Shown here in pieces: positions 33,696 through 41,291 of a stretch of 64,000 bases of DNA. The DNA lies in the NCBI GenBank assembly GCA_903929755.1, contig CAIYVZ010000007.1, positions 1 to 64,000 on the forward strand, written 5' to 3'. The stretch comes from an uncultured Acidobacteriia bacterium (lineage in GTDB: Bacteria; Acidobacteriota; Terriglobia; Bryobacterales; Bryobacteraceae). The position numbers and the translations under genes were made by a program. How positions within the stretch are numbered: position 1 is the first letter of the stretch; each line of letters begins with the position of its first letter. The notes beneath the pieces are model-generated. The model was given only the letters and a program-made list of their open reading frames with translations. It ran no database searches and was not told the DNA's origin.

Positions 33696-34027
33696 CCTGT
33701 CTTCCCCTCGCTTTTCCTGTCCCGGTAGTCCACCCAATATCCCTGCGCTCGCTGTATGTCGTTCTGCTGGCGCGATTTAGTTCCCCCAGCGAGCAGGATG
33801 ACCAACCGGTCACCGTCACGTCCAAGGTAAATACGATATCCCGGGCCGAAATCAATCCTGTACTCCAGGACTCCGCTGCCTACCGACTTGACGTTGGAAA
33901 GGTTCCCGTCTGAGATTCGTTCAAGCGCTGTGGCAACCTTTGCGGCTGCCTGAACATTGAGAGCATTCAACCATCTGGTAAACGGACTACGCCCAACGCT
34001 GTCAACGTATTCCCGGACGTCCAGCAT
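33686..34027 (-). CDS. RelE/HigB-like toxin (phage Gp49-like addiction module killer)
   Basis: This 113-residue basic protein matches the addiction-module killer family: a central GSGVLEYRIDFGPGYRIYLG strand pair, DGDRLVILLAGGTKSRQQND and a short C-terminal tail. RelE-fold proteins of this group usually cleave mRNA on the ribosome. It is the first gene of a two-gene module with the HigA-like antitoxin. Upstream of the start on the minus strand, AACGTATATGTT at about 34041-34052 is nearly palindromic and AT-rich, a possible autoregulatory site. The 90 bases to the divergent GMC gene hold nothing else. Confidence 0.82.
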   Translation of the reverse strand: MLDVREYVDSVGRSPFTRWLNALNVQAAAKVATALERISDGNLSNVKSVGSGVLEYRIDFGPGYRIYLGRDGDRLVILLAGGTKSRQQNDIQRAQGYWVDYRDRKSEGKTGWH

Positions 34028-34120
34028 GGCTGAATAATAACATATACGTTAGTAGATGATTGCGCTCAGACGTAGCGGCCGACATTTAAGCACCTACGCG
34101 ATACACTAACCCCAACCCCC

Positions 34121-35728
34121 ATGCCCCAACCTCTCTACGACGTCGCCGTCATCGGTTCCGGAGCCGCCGGTGGCATCGTGACCAAAGAACTCTGCGAAGG
34201 TGGCGCCAAAGTCATCCTCCTCGAAGCCGGCGCCGAGGTGAAACCCCACCAGTTCCGCTCCCACTGCATGCCCGAGGACATGGCCTTCCGCGGCTATCGC
34301 AACGAAAAACAGGAACTCTTCTACCCGCCCGACCTGAAAGACTCCATCCGCTACGACCAGTCCGACAACGTCTCCGTGGACCGCATCCGGGTCCTCGGCG
34401 GTCGCACCGTCCACTGGAATGCCGTCGTCCTCCGCTACTCCGCCGCCGACCTCCGCGAATACTCCCTCAACGGCATCGACGTCGACTGGCCCCTCTCCTA
34501 CGCCGAACTCTCCCCCTACTACGACCGCATCGAGAAAATGATTGGCGTCTGCGGCAACGACGACGGCATCGACACCCTCCCCGCCGGGCCTCACTACCTG
34601 CCCCCGCTCCCCCTCCGCTGCAGCGAACAAATCCTCCGCCGCGACATCGCTCCCATGGGCGCGAAGGTCATCTCCGTTCGCAAAGCCCTCCTCACCAAGG
34701 ACTACGACAATCGCCCCGCCTGCCACTACTGCGGCCACTGCATGGACGGTTGTGACGTTTCCGCTATCTACTCCACCCCCGGCAGCATGCTCCCCAAAGC
34801 CCGCCGCACCGGCAATCTGACCCTTCGCCAAAACGCCCTCGCCCGCGAGATCCTCGTCGATAAAGCAGGACGAGCCCGCGGCGTATCCATCATCGACCGC
34901 CTCACCGGCAAAGAGGAGGAAGTGCGTGCCCGCATCGTGGTGGTTTGCTGCGCTTCCATCGAAACCGCGCGTCTGCTGCTCAACTCGAAATCCGCCGCCT
35001 ACCCGGACGGCCTTGCCAACGGAAGCGGAGTCGTCGGCCGTTACCTCCACGGCCATGCCACCGGCCAAATGCAGATGTATCTCAAGGAACTTCAGGGTAA
35101 GCCACCCGCAAATCAGGACGGTGCCCTTGACCAGTGCCTCATCCCCCGCTGGGATACAAAATCCTACCGAGGCAGTTACGATTTCCAGGTAAACTACCAG
35201 GGCTACATGTTCCCGTTTCAGGCCCGCAGCCTCCACGGCTATGGTTCCGAGTTCAAACGCCGCGTTCGCGAAATGCAGTCCGGCTTCCTCATGATGGGCG
35301 GCTACTGCAAAGTCACCGCGCACCCCGATAACCGCGTCACCGTCGATCCCAATAAGAAGGACGCGCACGGCATCCCTATCCCGGTGGTGAACTTCCGCTT
35401 CCGTGATATGGACAAGGAAATCTACGCCGCCATGCGCCACTCCGCGCTCACCATGACCGAGCATTTGAAGGCCGACGTCACCGCCCTGCCGCCGCTCAAT
35501 CCTTCCGGCTTTGCCAGCCACGAAAATGGCACGGTGCGCATGGGGTCCGATAAAAAGACGTCCGCGCTCAACAGCTACTGTCAGTCGCACGACGTGAAGA
35601 ACCTCTTCGTCACCGACGGCAGCACCTTCCCGACGTCATCGGAAAAGAACCCGACCCTGACCATCATGGCGCTCTCTCTGCGAGCCGCTGACTACATCAA
35701 ACAGAGCCGCAAACGAGGAGAACTCTAA
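34121..35728 (+). CDS. GMC-family FAD-dependent oxidoreductase
   Basis: This 535-residue flavoprotein has the N-terminal FAD-binding motif DVAVIGSGAAGGIVTKELCE and the GMC segment RVLGGRTVHWNAVVLRYS. The region CHYCGHCMDGC (about residues 205-215) is Cys-rich. The C-terminal GMC_oxred_C region shows ASHENGTVRMGSD and DGSTFPTSSEKNPTLTIMAL. It resembles the catalytic subunit of membrane-bound gluconate or related sugar/alcohol dehydrogenases. No signal peptide is visible; such enzymes are often exported through a Tat signal on the partner subunit, which is encoded immediately downstream with a one-base overlap. The substrate, probably a sugar or sugar acid, is not known. Confidence 0.88.
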   Translation: MPQPLYDVAVIGSGAAGGIVTKELCEGGAKVILLEAGAEVKPHQFRSHCMPEDMAFRGYRNEKQELFYPPDLKDSIRYDQSDNVSVDRIRVLGGRTVHWNAVVLRYSAADLREYSLNGIDVDWPLSYAELSPYYDRIEKMIGVCGNDDGIDTLPAGPHYLPPLPLRCSEQILRRDIAPMGAKVISVRKALLTKDYDNRPACHYCGHCMDGCDVSAIYSTPGSMLPKARRTGNLTLRQNALAREILVDKAGRARGVSIIDRLTGKEEEVRARIVVVCCASIETARLLLNSKSAAYPDGLANGSGVVGRYLHGHATGQMQMYLKELQGKPPANQDGALDQCLIPRWDTKSYRGSYDFQVNYQGYMFPFQARSLHGYGSEFKRRVREMQSGFLMMGGYCKVTAHPDNRVTVDPNKKDAHGIPIPVVNFRFRDMDKEIYAAMRHSALTMTEHLKADVTALPPLNPSGFASHENGTVRMGSDKKTSALNSYCQSHDVKNLFVTDGSTFPTSSEKNPTLTIMALSLRAADYIKQSRKRGEL

Positions 35729-36255
35729 TGCAAACGGAACGCCGGACCCTGCTCAAGATCCTCTCCGCTACCGCGCTGCCCCTCAACTCGCTCCAGGCAG
35801 CCGCGCAATGTGCCGGGACTGCCCCGGCCAGCGATCTCGCCAACTACAAATTCGTCTTTTTCACGCCAACCGAACAGACCCTGCTCGAAGCCCTGATGGA
35901 GATCATCATCCCGGCTGACGACCACTCTCCAGGCGCCAAAGCGGCCCGAGTCCCCGCCTTCGCTGACCTGATGATCTCCACCGGAACCGACCGGGCCCGA
36001 ACCGCCTGGAAATCTGGCCTGGCCGCCTTCGCCACCGCTGCCACCAACCAGCCCCTCGAAGCCGTCCTCGCTAAAGCCGCCGCCGAAGAAACCAGCCCCC
36101 AATCCGACCTCGGTCGCTTCTTCATTGACCTCAAGCGCATGACCATCGACGGCTACTACACCTCAAATACAGGCATTAACCAGGAGATGGGCTACATAGG
36201 TAACCAGCACCTGAAATCCGCCCCCGGCTGCGAGCATCCCGAGCACCAGCCCTGA
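35728..36255 (+). CDS. Gluconate 2-dehydrogenase subunit 3-like protein
   Basis: This 175-residue protein begins MQTERRTLLKILSATALPLN, with RR-T-L-L-K as a Tat-type leader, so it should carry its cytosolic partner to the periplasm. The body has the family features FFTPTEQTLLEALMEIIIPA and DDHSPGAKAARVPAFADLM, and the end DGYYTSNTGINQEMGYIGNQ. Subunit-3 proteins stabilise and export the flavin subunit of gluconate-type dehydrogenases. The start codon shares a base with the GMC stop. No cytochrome c subunit gene follows, so the electron acceptor is not visible here. Confidence 0.88.
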   Translation: MQTERRTLLKILSATALPLNSLQAAAQCAGTAPASDLANYKFVFFTPTEQTLLEALMEIIIPADDHSPGAKAARVPAFADLMISTGTDRARTAWKSGLAAFATAATNQPLEAVLAKAAAEETSPQSDLGRFFIDLKRMTIDGYYTSNTGINQEMGYIGNQHLKSAPGCEHPEHQP

Positions 36256-36309
36256 TCCCGTTTACGTTCCGATATTCCATGATTTCGTAATACGCAAAGA
36301 AAATTGCGC

Positions 36310-36338
36310 TTGACGCCACTGCCGCATTTAGATATAGT
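36310..36338 (+). promoter_or_regulatory. Sigma70-type promoter of the TonB receptor gene
   Basis: TTGACG (36310-36315), a 17-base spacer and TATAGT (36333-36338) form a near-consensus promoter 55 bases upstream of the receptor ATG at 36393. It is the best -35/-10 pair noticed in the window. The promoter lies after the GMC operon, so the receptor is likely transcribed on its own. Confidence 0.7.
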
Positions 36339-36392
36339 TTGTGCACCAACGAATCCATTTCGCTGGAATTCTCCTATTCAACTGGGGCACCT

Positions 36393-39300
36393 ATGACGCT
36401 GAAACGACTGGCCTGGTCGGCGGTATTTCTTTTCTCTTCCCTCCAATTCGCCGCAGCCCAAACCGGTGTTGGCCAAATTCAGGGCGTAGTTTCCGATTCC
36501 TCCGGCGCCGTAGTCCCGAACGCCGCGGTAACCCTCAACAACGCAGCCAACGGCAATAAACAGGAAACCACCACCAGTTCCGCCGGTGCCTATCTCTTTC
36601 CTTCACTCCAGCCGGGCGAGTATAAAATCAGCGTAGTCGCCCCCGGTCTGCAGCGCTGGGAAGGCACCGCCACTCTTCGCGCTGGCCAGCAAGCCGCCAT
36701 CAACGCCGCCCTTCAGGTTGCGCAGGCCACCGAACAAGTCACCGTCGTAGGCAACGTCACCCAGCTCATCACTACCAACAGCGCGACGCTCGCCACCGTC
36801 GTCGAGCGCGCCCGCATTGAACAGCTCCCGCTCAACGGACGCTCGATCCAGGCCCTCCTCACCATCACCGTCCCCGGCCTCGAAGGCTCCGTCGCACAAC
36901 CCCGTGTCTACGGTCTCCGCGACTCCGCCATGGAATTCAACCAGGACGGCGTCCCGCTTGACGACCGCAACACCGGCAACATCCAGGCTCGCCCTCCCGG
37001 CCTCGACACCGTTCAGGAGTTCCGTGTGGAAACCAACGGATCTTCTGCGAAGCTCGACCGCCCGGCCAGCGCTATCATGATCACCCGCGCAGGTACCAAC
37101 GAACTCCACGGCGCGGCCTTCCTTACTGGGCGTAACAGCGGCTTCGGCGTCGCCCGGCAGCGGCAGGACACCTTCTCTGTCCCGCCCCACCTCGTTCGCA
37201 ATGAATTCGGCGTCTCCGCCGGGGGGCCCGTCGTCCTGCCCAAAATCTACAACGGCCGCAACAAGACCTTCATCTTCGGCGCCTGGGAAGAGCTTCGCCA
37301 GCGCCAGGCCGCCAGTCAGGGGTCTGCCGTCTGGACCGCCGCCATGCGCCAGGGCGACTTCGGCGCCCTCACCGACACCGCGGGCCGCAAGGTTACCCTC
37401 TTTGATCCCTGGTCTGTCGGCCCTGGTCCCACCTATTCCAAGTCCCCCTACCCCGGTAACCAGCTCCCCGCCTCCCGCCAGAGCCCGCTCTCGAAATACG
37501 TCTTTGGTGTGGTGCCGCTGCCGACTGACCCCGGCGTGAACCCCGTCGTCGCCAACAACTACTTCGGCCCCGCCCCCACCAATTCCGACCAGCGCACCAT
37601 CACCTTACGCGGCGACCACCGCATCAGCGACAAGGACACCATCTATGGCCGTTACTCCCGAGGCCAGTGGGACCAGATGAACCGCCGAGCCTTCAACACA
37701 TCCGGGAACCCCATCACTTCCGATGGCCTCTGGAACCGCGAGACCTACTACGAGCGCTCCAACACGCAAATGGTCTCCTGGACCCACACCTTCTCGCCCA
37801 CATTCTTCTCTGAAACCGTGGTCACCGGCTCCGCCATCAACTGGCTCTACAGCCTCAATCAGGAAAGCGCCACGCAGGATATCTCCGCCAAGTTCGGCAC
37901 GCCCAATCCCTTCAAAGTGAACGGCGCGCCCTACCTCCTCAATGTCGGCTACCAATCCGTGCAGTTCCACGGTATTGTGCCCCGTTCGGAATACACCCAG
38001 GTCGTCAGCGCGGAACAGAACTATACCTGGCAGAAAGGCCGCCACCAGATCCAGTTCGGGGGCCGCTTCCGTCAGGAAAATCTCGACACTGTTCCTGACC
38101 GTCCCGATCAATCCGATCTCGATTTCGGCAGCAACGCCACAGCCACCTACAATGCCGCTACCGGTACCGCTTTCGGCGTCACCCCGCAAACCGGTGACAA
38201 CGGCGCCAACTTCTTCCTCGGCGTGGCCGGTCGTTATGCGCAGCAGCGCCCCCCCGGAAACTACAATATGTCCGGCAAGGATCTCTCCGCCTATGTGCAG
38301 GACAACTGGAAGGTCACCCAGAACCTCACCATTAACGCGGGCGTCCGCTGGCAGTACCTCGGGCCCTATCTTGATAAAGCTGGTGTCACCAACCTCTTCG
38401 ACTTCGCCTCAAAGAGCATCGTCAGCAACGTCCCCACCTCTCAGCTCGTCAGCAGCGGCTACACCACTCAGCCCATCGTGGATGGGTACGCAGCCATTGG
38501 CGTGAAGTGGGTCACGCCCGACAAGGTCGGTCTCCCCAACGACCTCGTCTCCGTCTCGAAACACGATTTCGGCCCCCGCGCCGGCTTCGCTTACAGCCGC
38601 CGCGCCGCCAACCGAGCCTTCGTGCTCCGCGGCGGCTACGGACTCTATCACTTCCCCATCCCGGCGCGTACCTTCAACGGCATGCGCGGCAACCCGCCGC
38701 TGCAGGGCTCCTATTCGTTCAACTGGAACGATTCCGCAAATGCTCCTGACGGCCTGCCGAATTACTTCCTCCGCAATGCCCCCACCATCGTCGCGGGCGT
38801 GAACAGCGCCAACATCGCGGAACTCAGCACTGCGAAGCCCCCGGTCATCCTGCCCGGCGTCGCCATGATCGCTCTCTCTCGCGACCTGCCCACTTCTGAA
38901 GCCCACCAGTGGAACATGACGCTGGAAGGCGAAGTCATGAAGGACACCGTCTTCCGCGCCGGCCTTGTCGGCACCGCCGGCCGCAACAACGAAAGCGTCC
39001 AGCGCTACAACGCCAACCCAATCAGCAACTACGTCTGGTACAAGGCCACCGGCCTCGCGCTGCCCAACGGTTTCTATTCGAATACCGTCCGCCGCGCCAT
39101 CGACCAGACCACTTATGGCGACATCTCCATCTACACCAAAACCGGCTACTCCAACTACACCGGCGTCCAGCTGGAACTCGAACGTCGCTTCAGCCACGGG
39201 CTGGCCTTCCAGCTCTTCTACCTGATGAGTAACTCCGCCTCCACCGGCAACGTCGCCTCGCAGGGTGGAGGGTTCGCCACCTACCAGATCGACCAGCCCG

Positions 39301-40070
39301 AGATCTTCCTCCCGGGCACGGTACCCACCAGCGCTGAAGACCGTCTCCGCTTCTACCGCTACCAGCGCGACCCCGATATCCCGAAGCACCGCGTCCGCTG
39401 GAACTACCTCTACGACCTCCCCTTTGGCCGCGGCAAGAAGTTCGGCGGCAGCATGGGCCGCAACCTCGACCGCTTTGTCGGAGGCTGGCAGATCGCCGGC
39501 TACGGTACCACCAACAGCCGCTACTGGAGCCTCCCCACCGCCAACTGGGGCGCCACCAACCCCCTCCAGTTCTACGGTACCCAGTACAAGATCAACGACT
39601 GCCGCCAGGGAACCTGCTTCCCCGGCTACCTCTACTACAACGGCTACATCCCCGCCAACCGCATCAACAACGCGACCGGCGTCCAGGGAGTGCCCACCAG
39701 TTACATTCCTTCCATCCAGCCCATTAATCCCATCCCGGCCAACGGGCAGGTGGCCGACCAGAACTTCAACGACAACAACAACGTTATTGTTCCGCTGAAG
39801 AATGGCCAGAATCAGCTGGTGGCGTACGACAATGGCCTCCACCCCTGGCGCAATCAGGTGATGCCCGGGCCGTGGCTCACCAACATGACGGCCAGCGTCT
39901 ACAAGAACTTCCCCATCACCGAACGCGTCAGCCTTCGCATCAACCTCGACGCGTTTAACATCCTCAATCAGCCCGGCCTGAACCTCCCCGGCGCCGACGG
40001 AATCAGTACCCTCCGCACCTCTGCCCAGGCCGCCCGCACCATGCAATACACTGCCCGCCTCACCTGGTAG
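36393..40070 (+). CDS. TonB-dependent receptor, Oar-like, with carboxypeptidase-regulatory domain
   Basis: This 1225-residue outer-membrane protein has a signal peptide (MTLKRLAWSAVFLFSSLQFA). A carboxypeptidase-regulatory-like domain (GQIQGVVSDSSGAVVPNAAV, about residues 25-105) is followed by a plug domain (PLNGRSIQALLTITVPGLEG) and a large beta-barrel of about 22 strands. The end, AARTMQYTARLTW, finishes in an aromatic residue as usual for barrel insertion. It probably imports a carbohydrate- or peptide-like ligand using TonB energy; such receptors are strongly expanded in Acidobacteria. The neighbours (GMC dehydrogenase pair, sialidase) fit glycan use. The final 80 bases of the gene plus the terminator are repeated at 41140-41285. 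Confidence 0.92.
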   Translation: MTLKRLAWSAVFLFSSLQFAAAQTGVGQIQGVVSDSSGAVVPNAAVTLNNAANGNKQETTTSSAGAYLFPSLQPGEYKISVVAPGLQRWEGTATLRAGQQAAINAALQVAQATEQVTVVGNVTQLITTNSATLATVVERARIEQLPLNGRSIQALLTITVPGLEGSVAQPRVYGLRDSAMEFNQDGVPLDDRNTGNIQARPPGLDTVQEFRVETNGSSAKLDRPASAIMITRAGTNELHGAAFLTGRNSGFGVARQRQDTFSVPPHLVRNEFGVSAGGPVVLPKIYNGRNKTFIFGAWEELRQRQAASQGSAVWTAAMRQGDFGALTDTAGRKVTLFDPWSVGPGPTYSKSPYPGNQLPASRQSPLSKYVFGVVPLPTDPGVNPVVANNYFGPAPTNSDQRTITLRGDHRISDKDTIYGRYSRGQWDQMNRRAFNTSGNPITSDGLWNRETYYERSNTQMVSWTHTFSPTFFSETVVTGSAINWLYSLNQESATQDISAKFGTPNPFKVNGAPYLLNVGYQSVQFHGIVPRSEYTQVVSAEQNYTWQKGRHQIQFGGRFRQENLDTVPDRPDQSDLDFGSNATATYNAATGTAFGVTPQTGDNGANFFLGVAGRYAQQRPPGNYNMSGKDLSAYVQDNWKVTQNLTINAGVRWQYLGPYLDKAGVTNLFDFASKSIVSNVPTSQLVSSGYTTQPIVDGYAAIGVKWVTPDKVGLPNDLVSVSKHDFGPRAGFAYSRRAANRAFVLRGGYGLYHFPIPARTFNGMRGNPPLQGSYSFNWNDSANAPDGLPNYFLRNAPTIVAGVNSANIAELSTAKPPVILPGVAMIALSRDLPTSEAHQWNMTLEGEVMKDTVFRAGLVGTAGRNNESVQRYNANPISNYVWYKATGLALPNGFYSNTVRRAIDQTTYGDISIYTKTGYSNYTGVQLELERRFSHGLAFQLFYLMSNSASTGNVASQGGGFATYQIDQPEIFLPGTVPTSAEDRLRFYRYQRDPDIPKHRVRWNYLYDLPFGRGKKFGGSMGRNLDRFVGGWQIAGYGTTNSRYWSLPTANWGATNPLQFYGTQYKINDCRQGTCFPGYLYYNGYIPANRINNATGVQGVPTSYIPSIQPINPIPANGQVADQNFNDNNNVIVPLKNGQNQLVAYDNGLHPWRNQVMPGPWLTNMTASVYKNFPITERVSLRINLDAFNILNQPGLNLPGADGISTLRTSAQAARTMQYTARLTW

Positions 40071-40141
40071 GCAATTCAATCCTCCAAACAAAAAGGCCGC
40101 GATCCCCAACCGGGAATCGCGGCCTTTTTTTATGCCTTCCT
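39994..40141 (+). repeat. Direct repeat copy 1: 3' end of receptor gene plus terminator
   Basis: This 148-bp segment, starting CCGACGGAATCAG and ending TATGCCTTCC, recurs at 41140-41285 in the same orientation with only about eight differences. Copy 1 contains the true end of the receptor gene (TGG TAG) and its terminator. The two copies bracket a 1-kb segment with a toxin-antitoxin pair. Confidence 0.92.
40091..40132 (+). terminator. Rho-independent terminator after the TonB receptor
   Basis: AAAAAGGCCGCGAT, a short loop region and ATCGCGGCCTTTTTTT form a strong GC stem with a T-run on the plus strand and an A-run before it, so it can work in both directions. The stop codon of the receptor is 20 bases upstream. 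Confidence 0.9.
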
Positions 40142-40487
40142 TGCCTCCTATTCCGGCATCAGTAGCTTTGGTTGATGCTGCTTCGCAAATCCACAGCTCA
40201 TTCAAATACCTGTCGACCTTCAGGGGAATGCCGGTATGTACGGGATTGAAGTGACGGGAGCAAATGGCGCATCGCCGATTTTTAATTTTGAGGTGGTTTC
40301 CCCTTAAGAACACAAGGCATAACCGCGTGGATGATGGGATCGCGACATTCCCGTGAGGTCTTGAAAGCCGAATGTCCCTGGCTCCCCCGCTTCGCCCAAC
40401 TGGTCTCCCTTTTCCAACCGGGATTCGTCGCCTTTTTTCTCATATGTACTGCTAAGCGGCCCATGTCATTCATAGTAAAATAAAGCT
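40142..40487. other. Gene-free stretch before the toxin-antitoxin pair
   Basis: No gene is supported. A minus-strand frame around 40142-40310 encodes a short peptide with RRCAICSRHFNPVHTGIPLK that could be a decayed gene, but it has no recognised family. Near 40475 the sequence is AT-rich (AGTAAAATAAAG) and may hold the -10 region of the antitoxin promoter. Confidence 0.4.
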
Positions 40488-40748
40488 ATGCAAAACGTAG
40501 CCACCAGTGTACGCATTCCCCCGGCGGCCACCGCTATCCTCGCGGCTCTCTCCGGTAAGCTCGGGCAGTCCAAAGCCCAGGTTATCGAGAAGGCACTGAA
40601 AGATCTCCATGAACGGTTGTTCTGGAGCGACGTGACGGAAGCCTTTGACCATAGTGCTGCTGACGCGGAGGCGCAGGCTCGGCAGAGAGCCGAATTCGCA
40701 GTTTGGGACAAGACTTCCGCGGCTGACTTCCGGGACGAACGGTGGTAA
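40488..40748 (+). CDS. Ribbon-helix-helix-like antitoxin
   Basis: This 86-residue protein starts with a beta-strand (VATSVRIP) followed by two helices (ATAILAALSGKLGQSKAQVI and EKALKDLHERLF), a typical RHH/CopG DNA-binding arrangement. An acidic, Ala-rich C-terminal tail should wrap the toxin. The gene ends inside the following MazF-type gene (7-base overlap), so the two form a toxin-antitoxin operon. The module lies between two copies of a 148-bp direct repeat, which suggests that it was inserted. Confidence 0.8.
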   Translation: MQNVATSVRIPPAATAILAALSGKLGQSKAQVIEKALKDLHERLFWSDVTEAFDHSAADAEAQARQRAEFAVWDKTSAADFRDERW

Positions 40749-41092
40749 CCTCAGGCCTTCGGAAGGGGCAGATCTATTGGTGTGGCCTCGATCCGGTGGC
40801 GGGGCATGAGCAAGGCTCTGTTCGTCCCGTGATCATCGTCTCAGCAGATGCATATAACGCCACGCGCAGCCCCTTGGTCGGGATCGTGCCGCTCACGCGC
40901 TCCGCTGCAAAGAATCCGATTCATCTGGGGTTCTCCACTCTCGAGTCGGGGCTCGACACGGCCTCAACCGCACTCACCGATCACGCTCGGTTTATCGACC
41001 GCACCCGCCTCCGGGGCACCGCCATAGGTGTTCTGACGCCCCTGGCGATGGAGGCTCTCGACCGGCAATTGCGCCGCCTCTACGGCATTTGA
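40742..41092 (+). CDS. MazF/PemK-like mRNA interferase toxin
   Basis: This 116-residue protein has the PemK/MazF fold. The N-terminal motif RKGQIYWCGLDPVAGHEQGS is followed by VRPVIIVSADAYN, in which the R-P-x-x-V-S signature is clear, then VGIVPLTRSAAKNP and DHARFIDRTRLRG. It should cleave single-stranded mRNA at short sequence motifs. The start is a GTG that overlaps the antitoxin end. A half-terminator sequence (AAAAAGGCCGCG) follows at 41121-41132, but its second arm has been replaced by repeat copy 2. Confidence 0.87.
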   Translation: MVTSGLRKGQIYWCGLDPVAGHEQGSVRPVIIVSADAYNATRSPLVGIVPLTRSAAKNPIHLGFSTLESGLDTASTALTDHARFIDRTRLRGTAIGVLTPLAMEALDRQLRRLYGI

Positions 41093-41139
41093 CTCTTCTC
41101 CCTTCCATCCCCCAAAACGCAAAAAGGCCGCGCCCCCCC

Positions 41140-41285
41140 CCGACGGAATCAGTACCCTCCGCACCTCTGCCCAGGCCGCCCGCACCATGCAATACACTGC
41201 CCGCCTCACCTGGCAGGCAATTCACTGCTCCAAACAAAAAGGCCGCGATCCCCAACCGGGAATCGCGGCCTTGTTTATGCCTTCC
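41140..41285 (+). repeat. Direct repeat copy 2: displaced receptor 3' end plus terminator
   Basis: It matches 39994-40141 with a handful of changes. The receptor stop TAG has become CAG here, and the T-run is TTGTTT instead of TTTTTTT. It begins exactly where a truncated terminator arm plus a run of nine C ends (41121-41140). It contains a receptor C-terminus without the rest of the gene. Confidence 0.92.
41236..41275 (-). terminator. Terminator downstream of the sialidase gene
   Basis: Within repeat copy 2, the GGCCGCGAT...ATCGCGGCC stem is followed on the minus strand by TTTTTGTTT. It lies 17 bases after the sialidase stop and should end that transcript. Confidence 0.8.
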
Positions 41286-41291
41286 GCGGTA

